A DNA stretch of 64,000 nt from Chitinophaga polysaccharea. GTDB taxonomy: Bacteria; Bacteroidota; Bacteroidia; Chitinophagales; Chitinophagaceae. Each line of letters opens with the position of its first letter. Position 1 is the first letter of the stretch. Shown here piece by piece: positions 1-8,952 of this stretch. The notes under the pieces were generated by a model. It ran no database searches. It was not told the origin of the DNA and saw nothing but the letters and a program-made list of their open reading frames with translations. The position numbers and the translations under genes were made by a program. The stretch covers positions 1 through 64,000 of the forward strand of contig NZ_VIWO01000009.1 of NCBI RefSeq assembly GCF_007829335.1, written 5' to 3'.

Positions 1-255
1 CATGGACAAGAAGGGAACCGGATAATAGAGGTAAATCACAATTTAAATCGTTTAAAGCGACAAGTAGAAAAGCGGTTAAAAACAAAGCGGGGTATGGAAA
101 AACGCAAACAAAGATGCCATGACACCGAACCTGTTTTTGCCAACATCAAGCATAATCATCTTTTTAAACGATTTATGATGCGAGGTATGGACAAGGTGAG
201 TATTGAAGCTGGGTTATTAGCATTGGCACATAATCTTCGTAAAAAGGCGGCGTAA
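1..255 (+). pseudogene. 3' end of a DDE transposase (IS1182-like), cut by the window edge
   Basis: Frame 1 is open from the first base to a TAA at 253-255 and encodes 84 residues. The C-terminal part reads CHDTEPVFANIKHNHLFKRF followed by a Met/Arg/Gly-rich segment and ends LALAHNLRKKAA. This is the typical end of IS1182/IS4-like DDE transposases, where the Glu of the DDE triad lies in the EPVFANIKHN-type motif. The rest of the gene lies left of the window, so it cannot be said whether the element is intact. It is partial here only because of the edge. The hairpin just downstream (322-357) may mark the end of the element. Confidence 0.75.
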
Positions 256-321
256 AATGACAAAAGAATATTGATTTTTTAAGATATTATCTCAAATTGA
301 TAAAATGCACCATCAAAAAAG

Positions 322-357
322 AAGAGGCTGTACCATTTATTTATGATACAGCCTCTT
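322..357. terminator. Hairpin, possible bidirectional terminator or IS end
   Basis: An 11-bp perfect inverted repeat (AAGAGGCTGTA at 322-332, its complement at 347-357) encloses a 14-nt AT-rich loop. It is preceded by an A-run, so on the minus strand the hairpin is followed by U residues, which suits termination of the MEKHLA transcript arriving from the right. GAGGCTGT-type ends are also common at IS termini, so it could instead be a transposon end. The two readings are not exclusive. Confidence 0.5.
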
Positions 358-380
358 ACTGACTGTCCTATTTTATATTC

Positions 381-854
381 CTATCTGATGCCTGTATACC
401 ACGCGGGCCTTTCTTCCTCCTGAAGCCAGAAAAGCGCCGCTTGTCCGAGCGGTAATCCGTCGGGATGCGTTAATCGCCATACCACGCCATCGTAAATAGT
501 AAAAGTATTTCCGTATTTATCAACGCGAGGGCCGGTATAGTGGTAAGCGATGCCATTGAGCGTGACATCGTGTAGTAACCGCTCCCGTTCACTTCTGTCC
601 TGCGGTGCTGCACTCAGCCGGGAAGGAAGCTGCAAGAGTTCTGCTATGTTATATTTAAAACAGGATAAGGCAAATTGATTCGCATAAATAAAATGTGGGT
701 CCGTGCCTGTTCCGTGCGCAAGGATACTATAGGGCGCCGCTTCGTGCAACCACTGCGCGCGAGCAGTAATGCCAGCTGGCGTGGGAAGTCCCTTGCCGTT
801 CCTGTCGAGGAAATTCTGGTCTATTTGTGTGATTAAAGAAAGAACTGACGACAT
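381..854 (-). CDS. MEKHLA-domain protein
   Basis: The protein has 157 residues and almost its whole length fits the MEKHLA domain, a PAS-like fold. Seen in the sequence are a conserved ILAHGTGTDPHFIYANQFAL segment near residue 45, a PSRLSA segment near residue 77, and a C-terminal stretch with TIYDGVVWRL and LGQAALF. No signal peptide or membrane segment is visible, so it should be cytoplasmic. The gene starts 10 bp after the stop of the upstream thiamine-diphosphate enzyme and is almost certainly co-transcribed with it. The function of stand-alone bacterial MEKHLA proteins is poorly defined. A small-molecule or redox sensing role is only inferred from the PAS-like fold. Confidence 0.8.
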   Translation of the reverse strand: MSSVLSLITQIDQNFLDRNGKGLPTPAGITARAQWLHEAAPYSILAHGTGTDPHFIYANQFALSCFKYNIAELLQLPSRLSAAPQDRSERERLLHDVTLNGIAYHYTGPRVDKYGNTFTIYDGVVWRLTHPDGLPLGQAALFWLQEEERPAWYTGIR

Positions 855-864
855 ACATTTGTAA

Positions 865-2604
865 TTATAAATTTTTGAGACGGGGATTTTGGCCCAGCTC
901 CTGCTGGTGATCTACGGGTATTTCAATTAGCAGGGAACGTTGCCCGTCCATTTCGATACGATGCAGCAGTTCTCCGAGGTTACTCAGATCGGGCTGCAAT
1001 CGTGCTGCCTCCCAGCCGCAAGCCCTCGCGATAGCGCAATAATCAATTGCTGCCACACGGGCATGATAGTGCGGTGCGGCGATACCAGGTAGTACTTTTT
1101 CCAGTCCCTGCTCAACGATAGACAACGACTCATTGTTCAGCAGGAAAATGATGATGCCGAGCTGGCTCACTTCTCCTAAAGAACCGGAGAACAGGCGAAA
1201 ACAGCCATCGCCGGTGAACAAAAAAACGGGGCGATCAGGGTCAGCTAGTTTAGCTCCGACCGCTGCCCCAAAAGCACCACCCATGGCGGAACCGCGATAG
1301 AGGGAGTAGAAGTCGATATTATCATTAGGTCTTTGGGTTACATATTGCCGGTCTTTATAAGCCAGGCAAACATCGTCTATTCCCAGCGAATGTACCGGCC
1401 ACCACTTATTGAGGCGCTGATATAAAGTAGCCATATTCACATATCCTTCCCTCGGCGTGGCAAACGGGCGGTCGTTCAGATCTGCCGGCGCCTTTGCCAT
1501 AGGCCTGTTGGTAAAAGGATAGCGTTGACCGGCGTCTATCAGTGCGCCTAACAAAATGTCCAGCGGTCCGTACACATGGTCATACCCGCCTGTAGCCACG
1601 TGGCGCAGACTATTTTCTACCAGTCCATATGCCTCGGAAATATTCCCCAGGAAGAAAGTATGCGCGGCATTAAAACCACTAAAATTAATGGTGTATTCAT
1701 CGGGGCAGGCCCCCAGTACCAGCAGTACATCCTGTGCACCAAGTGAATTAAATAAAGACATAGCCTTATCATTTCCCCCAAAGGAAATATAGCCGTAACC
1801 GTAAGGGTTGTCCTGGCTCACCGCGTTGGCGCCGTTGATGCTCCAGATGGCGGCGGCCTGTAATTGTTCGCATAGCTGCGTGGTGAGTTGTTTGGCATGG
1901 CGATAACGTGCCATTTCTTCTCCTACCAGCAGTACTACCCGCTTATCATCCACTGTTTTCCGGAATGTAGACACAAATGCATCCAGGAAATCGTCTTCTA
2001 CCGATCTTTCTTCTTCGGCCATCGGCATAGTATACTCCATTAAAGGACTTCCTACGGCTTCATTGTCTAACACCAATACCACCGGTTTGGAGCGGTCCAG
2101 CATGGCTTTCGCCTGGGCCAGTTGAGTCGTTAATGAAAATGGATCATTCAGTACAAAAACAGCTTCTCCCAGTTCTGCCCGTAGCTGTGCTATAGTATTG
2201 CTGCCATATACGGAAGTATCCTGTAATGGAGAGAAGCCTATGGTATTACTACCGGAAACGGGCACAATAAAAACTGCCGGTATGTCGTGCAACTTGGCGT
2301 CACTGAGTCCGCAGGTGATCAACCTGGTGGCGGCGCCGGTAGTGGCCACAGCGGCGGCTATTTTACCGCTTGCCAGGTAATAGCCCAGGGGGACAAATCC
2401 CGCGCTGTATTCGCCCAGCGTTAGAAAAGCAGGTTCATTGGAGGGCAGGTCGTCAAAGGGCTTGAGGTGCTTTAGGAGGTGAATAACACCACCGCCGGTA
2501 ACGCCGGTATATAAAGTGATACCCCAATCGGTAAGGGTGTCTACAATGAGCTGATAGTTATCAGCCACGCAGGGAGGGTTTCCATAAAGGTTACGGAGCG
2601 TCAT
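865..2604 (-). CDS. Thiamine-diphosphate-dependent decarboxylase/synthase family enzyme
   Basis: A 579-residue protein with the three-part layout of pyruvate decarboxylase/acetolactate synthase-type enzymes. The N-terminal pyrimidine-binding domain carries the cofactor-activating Glu in LTLGEYSAG (Glu65). The central domain spans roughly residues 200-340. The C-terminal pyrophosphate domain has the GDG...NN metal-binding motif (Asp466, Asn490-Asn491). No signal peptide is present, so it is cytoplasmic. The substrate cannot be read from sequence: it may be an alpha-keto-acid decarboxylase or a carboligase. It is the first gene of a two-gene unit with the MEKHLA protein. No PUL link is evident. 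Confidence 0.8.
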   Translation of the reverse strand: MTLRNLYGNPPCVADNYQLIVDTLTDWGITLYTGVTGGGVIHLLKHLKPFDDLPSNEPAFLTLGEYSAGFVPLGYYLASGKIAAAVATTGAATRLITCGLSDAKLHDIPAVFIVPVSGSNTIGFSPLQDTSVYGSNTIAQLRAELGEAVFVLNDPFSLTTQLAQAKAMLDRSKPVVLVLDNEAVGSPLMEYTMPMAEEERSVEDDFLDAFVSTFRKTVDDKRVVLLVGEEMARYRHAKQLTTQLCEQLQAAAIWSINGANAVSQDNPYGYGYISFGGNDKAMSLFNSLGAQDVLLVLGACPDEYTINFSGFNAAHTFFLGNISEAYGLVENSLRHVATGGYDHVYGPLDILLGALIDAGQRYPFTNRPMAKAPADLNDRPFATPREGYVNMATLYQRLNKWWPVHSLGIDDVCLAYKDRQYVTQRPNDNIDFYSLYRGSAMGGAFGAAVGAKLADPDRPVFLFTGDGCFRLFSGSLGEVSQLGIIIFLLNNESLSIVEQGLEKVLPGIAAPHYHARVAAIDYCAIARACGWEAARLQPDLSNLGELLHRIEMDGQRSLLIEIPVDHQQELGQNPRLKNL

Positions 2605-3119
2605 AGAATAGTGATTAAATTGATAAATCGCGGTTTTCTGTATGGTTTATTATGAGAACGTTGTATGAGGGCTTTTACGAAGGCTTGTTGATATGGGTTT
2701 TCAAAATGGGTTTACTATTTTGTATAAATTCACTGACGATACAAGATAAGTAGTATTTGCTGAAGCGCAAATTTTTTGGAATAAGATGGGTTAGCGAAGT
2801 GTATTTAGTTTTTTATTGTGGCCGGTTGAAAGTAAGATGCCGGCCGGATTTCGGCCGATGCGTTGCAGCGTGTGTAGTATAAATACTACAATGCTTTCGC
2901 ATTTATATTACTGAAACATAGAGAGGGTAGCGCGTATTTCAAACAATGGCAATTGCTTTAACATCTTTACATACAATATGTACGAAAGTATATTTCAGCA
3001 AGGAAAGCCGGGAGTTATATACTATGAGTTTGGAAAAAGTAAACAAATTGCACTGAGAAGGTGCATACCGGCTTGAAAATATTTGAAAACATTTTGAATA
3101 CAGACATCACTGCTGTTGT
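2605..3119. other. Gene-free spacer
   Basis: About 500 bp between the thiamine-diphosphate enzyme and the decayed sorting-domain stretch. The part next to the enzyme start must carry its minus-strand promoter, but I found no exact TAnnTTTG box reading leftward. The sequence is AT-rich and has no convincing open frame on either strand. Confidence 0.4.
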
Positions 3120-3240
3120 TATGCTGCCTGCAATTGTTATAGTCATCTCCCGGTTTTTTATCTGTATATAGTATAGGCCTGCGGCTAACCCGTGGGTCGA
3201 AATCGCCTGGGATTCCTGGAAATGCTTTACTGGAAGCATT
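3120..3240 (-). pseudogene. Possible relic of a type IX secretion C-terminal domain
   Basis: Just downstream of the GH74 stop codon the minus strand encodes, around 3144-3215, the peptide ESQAISTHGLAAGLYYIQIK. It has the hallmark end of a type A sorting domain (Ile, a few residues, Leu-Ala-x-Gly-x-Tyr, hydrophobic strand). It lines up with the end of the intact GH74 protein (IEINSRLGAGFYLVTI). The surrounding frame does not resemble anything else. It may be the tail of a lost neighbouring gene or of a duplicated GH74 end. Short length makes chance resemblance possible. Confidence 0.35.
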
Positions 3241-3245
3241 CCCAG
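3216..3245 (-). terminator. Hairpin downstream of GH74
   Basis: A 12-bp inverted repeat with one non-Watson-Crick pair (CTGGAAATGCTT at 3216-3227 and AAGCATTCCCAG at 3234-3245, loop of 6) starts 18 bp after the GH74 stop. No strong U-run follows on the minus strand, so it may act as an mRNA 3' stabilizer rather than a classical terminator. Confidence 0.4.
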
Positions 3246-3263
3246 GAGCCAGTGAAATAGTTG

Positions 3264-6053
3264 TTATTGAACGATTAGCTTCTTAGTGAACCTAAATGTT
3301 TTCGAATCGATTGTGACAAGATAAAATCCCGCTCCAAGCCGTGAATTGATCTCTATTTTGTTACCGCTGCGAGCTATCTTTTCGTAAAGTATTTTGCCCT
3401 GGTTATCATAAATTCTTATGACTGTATTTTCGGAGATTTCCGGAAGAAGAATCGTAAACCTGCCTGTACTTGTAGGATTCGGATATAGGCTGACAGCATC
3501 ATCATTAGTGTTAACCTTTGTTTGCAACAGGGAGCTGGTCATGGTGATGTTGAACGTCTGCGTGCTTTGGCATCCTCCGCTATTGGTATACGTGGCTACG
3601 TAGTTGCCAACCTGGTTAGCCTGGATATTTGAAATGAATACTTCCCTTGTGGCCGCACTAAAATTATTCGGCCCGCTCCATGATCCTCCCTGTATGGGCT
3701 GAGGACCAAATTGTATGTTGCTGCCGGCAGTTACAGCGGCATTGGCTGTTTGCTGCCAGGTTCCGCCATTAACCTGTACGTATGGGGTAATGGCGGTAGG
3801 CGTGCAGGCGGCGGGGTCCCAATAAATTAGACCTCTTCCGCCGCCGGCGCTCATATATACTCTTCCGGCAACGTTCATGTCGCCAATCAGCAATGGAGCA
3901 CCTGCAAACTGATGAGCATCATCATTTAACCTGGCCCAGGTAGCCCCCTGGTCTGTTGATCTGAAAAGACCGGTCACACCTGATACGGTGCCCCAGATAA
4001 AAATAGTCGGATAATTCGATCCGGGCATTGTCTTTCCTATACCTATGGTTTTACAATAGGTTACATTTGAAACAGTCGTATATGCGGTTCCGTAGTTGGT
4101 GGAGTATTTTAATCCATTGCGGCCTAGAGGTACCCACACATGTCCTTCAAAGCCCGGCACTGTACGGATTTGGGCGGCTTCCCATGGATAGTTTGCCGTT
4201 GACGCGCCGGGCATACCTGCTACCGAAAAACTGGCTCCTTTATTAGCGCTCCGCAGCAGCTGCCCGTTGGAGGGATAGTAGATATAAAAATAGTTCGAAT
4301 TTACCTGGTCTGCTACCGGTGCAGCGTCGCCGAGAGATACACCTGAACAGGCAGACCAGCTGGCTCCGTTGTTGGTGGTATAGTAGGTGGTGGTGGAACC
4401 TCCGGGACAATGCAGTATCGTGCCTCCGTCGGCACTGACGGCCACCCTTCCCTGGGAGCCCATATTGGTAGCAACCCCCGTCCAGGTGGCACCTTTGTCG
4501 TTCGAGTAGTAAACAACGTTTCCTCCGTTAGAAGCTCTTACCACCTTGTTGGTATTGCCTGCGGCATATGCAATGCTTTGGTTGTTACCATCTGTGGGAC
4601 TAAGTTTTTTGGCCGGATAGGAAGTCAGCGGCTCATGCACAAAGCCCGTTACATCTCCAAAGGAAGAAATAAATGGGCCTCCGGGAATACTGATGCCGTC
4701 GAGTAACGCTGTTTCTTCAAGCCCTATTACATCGTATTTCCAGGAAGGATTTGCAGCGGTGATATCGGAACAGGTATATACGCCACCTCCGCCGATAACC
4801 CGCACTTTTGAAAGGTTGGACTGGTCAAACTCGATACAGTCCATCCAGTTAACGGCGCCGCCGTTAGTCCATGCCATGCCGTTGCTGTCATAGGTGGCAT
4901 TCGTACCGTTTTTAAGGGTCCAGGTAGCTCCGCCGTCGGTAGAGAGAAAAATAAAGTCTCCCCAGCCGGTACCAAACTGGTTGTTCCAATACATGCCACA
5001 CGAAGAAACGATGACCCGGTTAACATTCGTTGGGTCGATACTTACTCCCCCGTATGGATAATCCTTCGAAGAAACAGGAGTAACGTTTGTCCACACACCG
5101 GTGGCGGTGTTGAGCTTATATAACTTTCCATTGCCTCCACTGGATTGCGGGCCGGCATCATCCGAATAGGTAACATACATGGTTGTTCCCTGCAGCGCTG
5201 CCCGGTGCGGCATAAAACTGGTTGTGGCAGAAATGTTGGTAAAGGTGGCTCCTCCGTCTGTACTCTTATAGATATTCCCACTGCCGGTGCGGGAAACGCC
5301 TATGTAAATGGTTTGGCTAGCCCCGCCCACTACGTTACCGGAAGGATCATACATGACAAAACATATCCCGTTTTCATTGGGGGTAGTAGTAACGCCATTC
5401 CAGGCAAGGTTCCAGGTAACGCCGCCATCCGTACTTTTCCAAAGTCCGTTGGCCCTGGTTCCGCAGAATAATATGTTACTGTTTTTGGGATCTACTGCAA
5501 GGCGTTCTCCATTCCCGCGTCCGTTGCCATTTCCATGCGCTTTAAATTTAGCCGTAACGTCGGTATAAGTGAAAGTATTCCCTTTGTCCGTGGATTTCAA
5601 TATGGCCGTTCTTCCGCCATTGATATAAGAAGTCCCACAGAGCATATAAACATTATTGGCATTCTGTGGGTCCAGTGCTAAGGCTTCCACGCCAATAAAG
5701 CCATTTTCAGACTCGTTAAGCCAGTCGAGTAACTGAATCCATTTATTATTCGCCGCATCCCAGCGATAGGCTCCGCCTACATCCGTGCGGCAATACCTGT
5801 CGCCGGATGTTTTGTGGGTAATAATGCCCGTTACAAATCCGCCACCGCCAATAGGTGCATTCTTCCAGGTATAGCTGGCGGTGGTCTGTGCGTTCACGTT
5901 ATAGCCCGGAAACGTCGTACATACGGAGAGCAAACAGAGGATGGCAAGCACCTTTTGCCTGAACAGCGGGTATGCTTTAGCCGACATAAAAGATCCGCGA
6001 ATAACGGGTAACATAGCGCTGTGATTAAATGGTTGCAGTAGTTTTGTTTTCAT
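3264..6053 (-). CDS. GH74 xyloglucanase with type IX secretion sorting domain
   Basis: Secreted glycoside hydrolase family 74 enzyme predicted to hydrolyse beta-1,4 bonds of the xyloglucan backbone. The mature N-terminus has the family signature YTWKNAPIGGGGFVTGI followed by RTDVGGAYRW. The two catalytic Asp candidates are Asp91 (RTDVGG) and Asp467 (FGDVTGF). BNR-like STDGG repeats typical of the two seven-bladed propellers recur along the chain. The last ~75 residues form a type A sorting domain ending TKKLIVQ, implying export through the outer membrane by the type IX system. The start is uncertain. The frame is open up to a TTG at 6191, but ATG at 6053 or ATG at 5987 (MSAKAYPLFRQK, then a hydrophobic stretch and NVNAQ cleavage site) are more natural. 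The gene lies far from the xyloglucan PUL but shares its promoter signature. Confidence 0.9.
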   Translation of the reverse strand: MKTKLLQPFNHSAMLPVIRGSFMSAKAYPLFRQKVLAILCLLSVCTTFPGYNVNAQTTASYTWKNAPIGGGGFVTGIITHKTSGDRYCRTDVGGAYRWDAANNKWIQLLDWLNESENGFIGVEALALDPQNANNVYMLCGTSYINGGRTAILKSTDKGNTFTYTDVTAKFKAHGNGNGRGNGERLAVDPKNSNILFCGTRANGLWKSTDGGVTWNLAWNGVTTTPNENGICFVMYDPSGNVVGGASQTIYIGVSRTGSGNIYKSTDGGATFTNISATTSFMPHRAALQGTTMYVTYSDDAGPQSSGGNGKLYKLNTATGVWTNVTPVSSKDYPYGGVSIDPTNVNRVIVSSCGMYWNNQFGTGWGDFIFLSTDGGATWTLKNGTNATYDSNGMAWTNGGAVNWMDCIEFDQSNLSKVRVIGGGGVYTCSDITAANPSWKYDVIGLEETALLDGISIPGGPFISSFGDVTGFVHEPLTSYPAKKLSPTDGNNQSIAYAAGNTNKVVRASNGGNVVYYSNDKGATWTGVATNMGSQGRVAVSADGGTILHCPGGSTTTYYTTNNGASWSACSGVSLGDAAPVADQVNSNYFYIYYPSNGQLLRSANKGASFSVAGMPGASTANYPWEAAQIRTVPGFEGHVWVPLGRNGLKYSTNYGTAYTTVSNVTYCKTIGIGKTMPGSNYPTIFIWGTVSGVTGLFRSTDQGATWARLNDDAHQFAGAPLLIGDMNVAGRVYMSAGGGRGLIYWDPAACTPTAITPYVQVNGGTWQQTANAAVTAGSNIQFGPQPIQGGSWSGPNNFSAATREVFISNIQANQVGNYVATYTNSGGCQSTQTFNITMTSSLLQTKVNTNDDAVSLYPNPTSTGRFTILLPEISENTVIRIYDNQGKILYEKIARSGNKIEINSRLGAGFYLVTIDSKTFRFTKKLIVQ

Positions 6054-6511
6054 AAACGTTGAATGGTTTAAGTGAATCAATCCGGAAAAAGCAAAAGCGG
6101 CAAGACAGGTCGTACCCTTTATCGCAGAGAAAGCCCGTCCGGGGTGCCACCTCATCGGCAGCAACGGTATTGTTGATGTTTTAGACCGCAATGAAAGCTC
6201 CCTGGGGCCGAAGCCGCGGTAATCTTATCTGATAATCTTTGAACAAAGGCATCATCACCTGCGAAAGGAATTAATAGGGTGCCCATAGCAGCTACAATCG
6301 TCAGTGATTCGTTTTGGATGATTTCATATTTTCATATTTATATATTGGTTGAGTACATCATGAATACAGTGATACTTCAATGAGGATGCTGACAGCGTGG
6401 CGGCACGCAGGGGAAGCCATTGGAAGATTAACGGCAATAGCGGGTTTTTCATAACTGGAAATCTTTCTCTTAATTTTTCATAACTGGAAATCTCTCCCTC
6501 GATAAGCTGAG
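6054..6511 (-). other. Long leader of GH74 with a short open frame
   Basis: Between the predicted -7 box (6513-6520) and the GH74 start lie about 460 nt read on the minus strand. It contains the 20-bp direct repeat and a 42-codon frame (ATG at 6452, stop at 6324) beginning MKNPLLPLIFQWLP, which looks like a degraded signal peptide. The leader may be what remains of a gene that once followed the promoter, or a regulatory 5' UTR. No riboswitch fold was recognised. Confidence 0.35.
6445..6493. repeat. Two copies of a 20-bp direct repeat
   Basis: The 20-bp segment TTTTTCATAACTGGAAATCT occurs at 6445-6464 and exactly again at 6474-6493, a period of 29 bp. On the minus strand each copy contains an ATG followed by AAA, so the duplication copies a potential start site within the GH74 leader. 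The first copy met by a ribosome reads only ATG AAA AAT TAA. It is either a recent tandem duplication or a functional regulatory repeat. Confidence 0.75.
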
Positions 6512-6580
6512 GTGAAACTACTAAGATGTTCTTTAAAACAGGGGCCCCAAATGTTACAGATTGTGGGAAGAAATGTTACA
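6512..6580 (-). promoter_or_regulatory. Promoter/operator of GH74, HTCS-2 type
   Basis: Read on the minus strand from 6580, TGTAACATTT is followed 22 bp later by a second exact TGTAACATTT, so this is a perfect direct repeat. A -7-like box TAGTTTCA starts 60 bp after the first base of the first repeat (6520). The same elements at the same spacings occur before GH31, before the second xyloglucan SusC operon and before the GH5 relic. The GH31 and GH74 copies also share CATTTG and a CCCC block after the second half-site. Direct-repeat operators fit the dimeric AraC-type output domain of an HTCS. The assignment to HTCS-2 is inferred. Confidence 0.65.
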
Positions 6581-6844
6581 ACACCTGGGTTTTGAAATAA
6601 TTTTCCTGGCTAAACCTCTTTGCGGGGCTTTTTTCTTTTCTAATATCCACCCTTTCCTGTCATTATGTCGTGTTTGATGTATTTTATACAACTACCCCCC
6701 CCATTAAATAAATACACGCTAAGAATGGGAGGTTTAGATCTCTTATATTCCCTGACGAAACATTTTTACTCGTTATTTCAACATTTGTGGCGGTCACTTG
6801 AGGGGAGGGCTGATTACTTTGTACTCACAAAAAATAGTTGCCAG

Positions 6845-8839
6845 ATGTTTTTAAGAGTATTGATTTTTGTCTTTATAGGTTTGACTTTGATGATAAAAAA
6901 CGGGTTTACCCAGCAAAGTAATGCTATTCGCTCATTTGATCCGTCGCCGGAAGAGGAAATGGCGGCTGTCCATTTTTATACCTCGGTTAATACCTATGTG
7001 AACCCGGTCTTGCCCGGCGATCATCCTGATCCTACGTTGCTGAAGGTAGGAAACGATTTTTATCACTGTGGCTCTTCTTTTCATTTTAATCCCTATCTAC
7101 CCATTTATCATTCCACAGACCTGGTACATTGGAAAGTGGTTAGTCGTGTGTTATCGCCGGCAAATACCAATATAGTAACAGACCGCCCGGGAGCAGGTGT
7201 ATGGCAGGGGGCCATCACTTATTTTTATGGGTCTTATTGGATTTATTTTTCTTCGCAGGGACAATGGTTTTCGAAGGCATCATCACCGGCCGGGCCATGG
7301 TCTCACCCGGTACGGGTAAACGAAAATGCGGGGACAGGACCACTCGGCTATGATAATTCCATTTTTGTAGATGATGATGGTAAGCCTTATATGGTGATAA
7401 AAAATGGCCAGAAAGTGAACAGGTTGCAGGCACTCGGAAAGGATGGACAACTCACCGACTCAGTGATCGACCTCGATTGGATGAACGCGAAACTCCAGTA
7501 CAGCTGGGCGGAAGGTCCGGTGATGTGTAAGCGGAATGGCTACTATTATTATTTCCCCGCCGGTGACGTATCAGGCGGCCAATATGTTTTGCGGACAAAG
7601 GAGTTAACGGCCGATTCCTCGAAGTGGGAGCGACTGGGCGATTTTTTCAAGCCTATTACGGACCCCAACAATACGTTCCCGCGTCCCAATCATATTTCAG
7701 CGCCCGTACAACTGGCAGATGGCACCTGGTGGACCATAGGTCAGAGTTATGAAAAGCATGGCAACGATGATTGGTCCGGCATGGGGCGACAAACATCGCT
7801 TTACCGGGTATTATGGGAAGGCGACCGTCCGTGGGGAGTAGCACCGGCTAGTGGTCCGGTACCGAAGCCCGCACTGGATAATGATAACACGCCCTGGCGC
7901 AGTGTACATACAGATCGTTTTGACACCGATAGCCTGGGGCCCTGGTGGCATTTCTTAACAAAATCTGCGGCCGCTGCCTATTCGTTGACCCAACACAAAG
8001 GATGGATCCGCCTGTCCCCGGATACCGGGCGAACACACCTGCTACAAAAGGAAACGGATCATTACTATTCGGCTGTTACGCAGGTACAAGTGACCAACAG
8101 CAATGCAGCAGCGCAGGGTGGTATTTATCTTACCAATGGAAAGCAAAGCGTAGTAGCCCGCCTTTATTATGCTTCAGGGAAAAATCCACGTATTGTGTTT
8201 CAATTGGATACAGCCTTGAGAGAATTACCTCGCCCTAAAGGAAAAGATGTTTGGCTTAAACTGCAAAGGTTTGAACACCAGTTAACCGGCTTCTTCAGTA
8301 CCGACGGTAAAAACTGGCAGCAGGTGGGTGTGCCCGTAAGTGCAGTGCCCATCGATAAAGCGCAACCTGATTTTAACAGCTGGGTAGGTACCAGCATCGG
8401 GCTGTTTGCAGAAAGAGGCCCGGTTGACTTTCGCTTTTTTGTTTGTAAAGACGGATTTTCCTCACTGCCGGCTATAGGAAGCAGCAACTATTATGGTATC
8501 AGCAAAATAAAACAAGGGCAAGGTACCGGCGTTAGTACTTCTTCTGTACATGGTGGATGGTTAATGATATCAGGAGTGGATTTTGGAGCCGCCGGCGAAG
8601 CAAAGGCGGTTGAAATAACAGGTAATGCTACCCGGGGTGGCCAATTGGAACTACTGACAGACGACCTCGAGAAAGGAAAACAGGTTGCAGTAGTGCAGGT
8701 AAAACCTGGCGGGCGCCTCCTCCACACAGGCAGCCTGCGCCAGGTGTCTGGTCAACATGATCTTTTTATCCGGTTCCCCGGGAAGTCTCCTGGAGATATT
8801 ATGATAGAAAGCGTTCGGCTCTTAAGACAAGAAAAATAA
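6845..8839 (+). CDS. GH43 beta-xylosidase/arabinofuranosidase
   Basis: Exported family 43 glycosidase, expected to act on xylosyl or arabinosyl units of xylan. Start chosen at ATG 6845, because the following residues form a signal peptide (MFLRVLIFVFIGLTLM...GFTQQ). An upstream ATG at 6665 would add 60 residues with no signal character. The five-bladed propeller begins with GDHPDPTLL (base Asp near residue 62), then YDNSIFVDDDG (pKa-tuning Asp) and SWAEGPVM (acid Glu). A beta-sandwich resembling the GH43 C-terminal domain (about residues 355-540) follows, then a last ~110-residue beta-rich module that may bind carbohydrate. At 664 residues it is longer than single-domain GH43. It opens the xylan cluster and precedes the esterase by 113 bp. 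Confidence 0.85.
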   Translation: MFLRVLIFVFIGLTLMIKNGFTQQSNAIRSFDPSPEEEMAAVHFYTSVNTYVNPVLPGDHPDPTLLKVGNDFYHCGSSFHFNPYLPIYHSTDLVHWKVVSRVLSPANTNIVTDRPGAGVWQGAITYFYGSYWIYFSSQGQWFSKASSPAGPWSHPVRVNENAGTGPLGYDNSIFVDDDGKPYMVIKNGQKVNRLQALGKDGQLTDSVIDLDWMNAKLQYSWAEGPVMCKRNGYYYYFPAGDVSGGQYVLRTKELTADSSKWERLGDFFKPITDPNNTFPRPNHISAPVQLADGTWWTIGQSYEKHGNDDWSGMGRQTSLYRVLWEGDRPWGVAPASGPVPKPALDNDNTPWRSVHTDRFDTDSLGPWWHFLTKSAAAAYSLTQHKGWIRLSPDTGRTHLLQKETDHYYSAVTQVQVTNSNAAAQGGIYLTNGKQSVVARLYYASGKNPRIVFQLDTALRELPRPKGKDVWLKLQRFEHQLTGFFSTDGKNWQQVGVPVSAVPIDKAQPDFNSWVGTSIGLFAERGPVDFRFFVCKDGFSSLPAIGSSNYYGISKIKQGQGTGVSTSSVHGGWLMISGVDFGAAGEAKAVEITGNATRGGQLELLTDDLEKGKQVAVVQVKPGGRLLHTGSLRQVSGQHDLFIRFPGKSPGDIMIESVRLLRQEK

Positions 8840-8952
8840 CGGGCCGCTTTGGTGGCAATGTTCCTGTTATTATATTAACTGTTTAAATGACATTTATTAT
8901 TTTAGGGAATAACCGGTCGACAAATTTATATAGACGTAAAAAATCCCACGAT

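Noticed and set aside
4410..5568. Several plus-strand open frames opposite GH74
   Set aside because: They are antisense shadows of a long, well-conserved gene, with no signal peptide, domain or ribosome site.
6695..6702. Run of eight C residues upstream of the first GH43, as a possible phase-variable tract
   Set aside because: It lies 140 bp before the chosen start in a region without a defined promoter; a single tract gives no support for phase variation.
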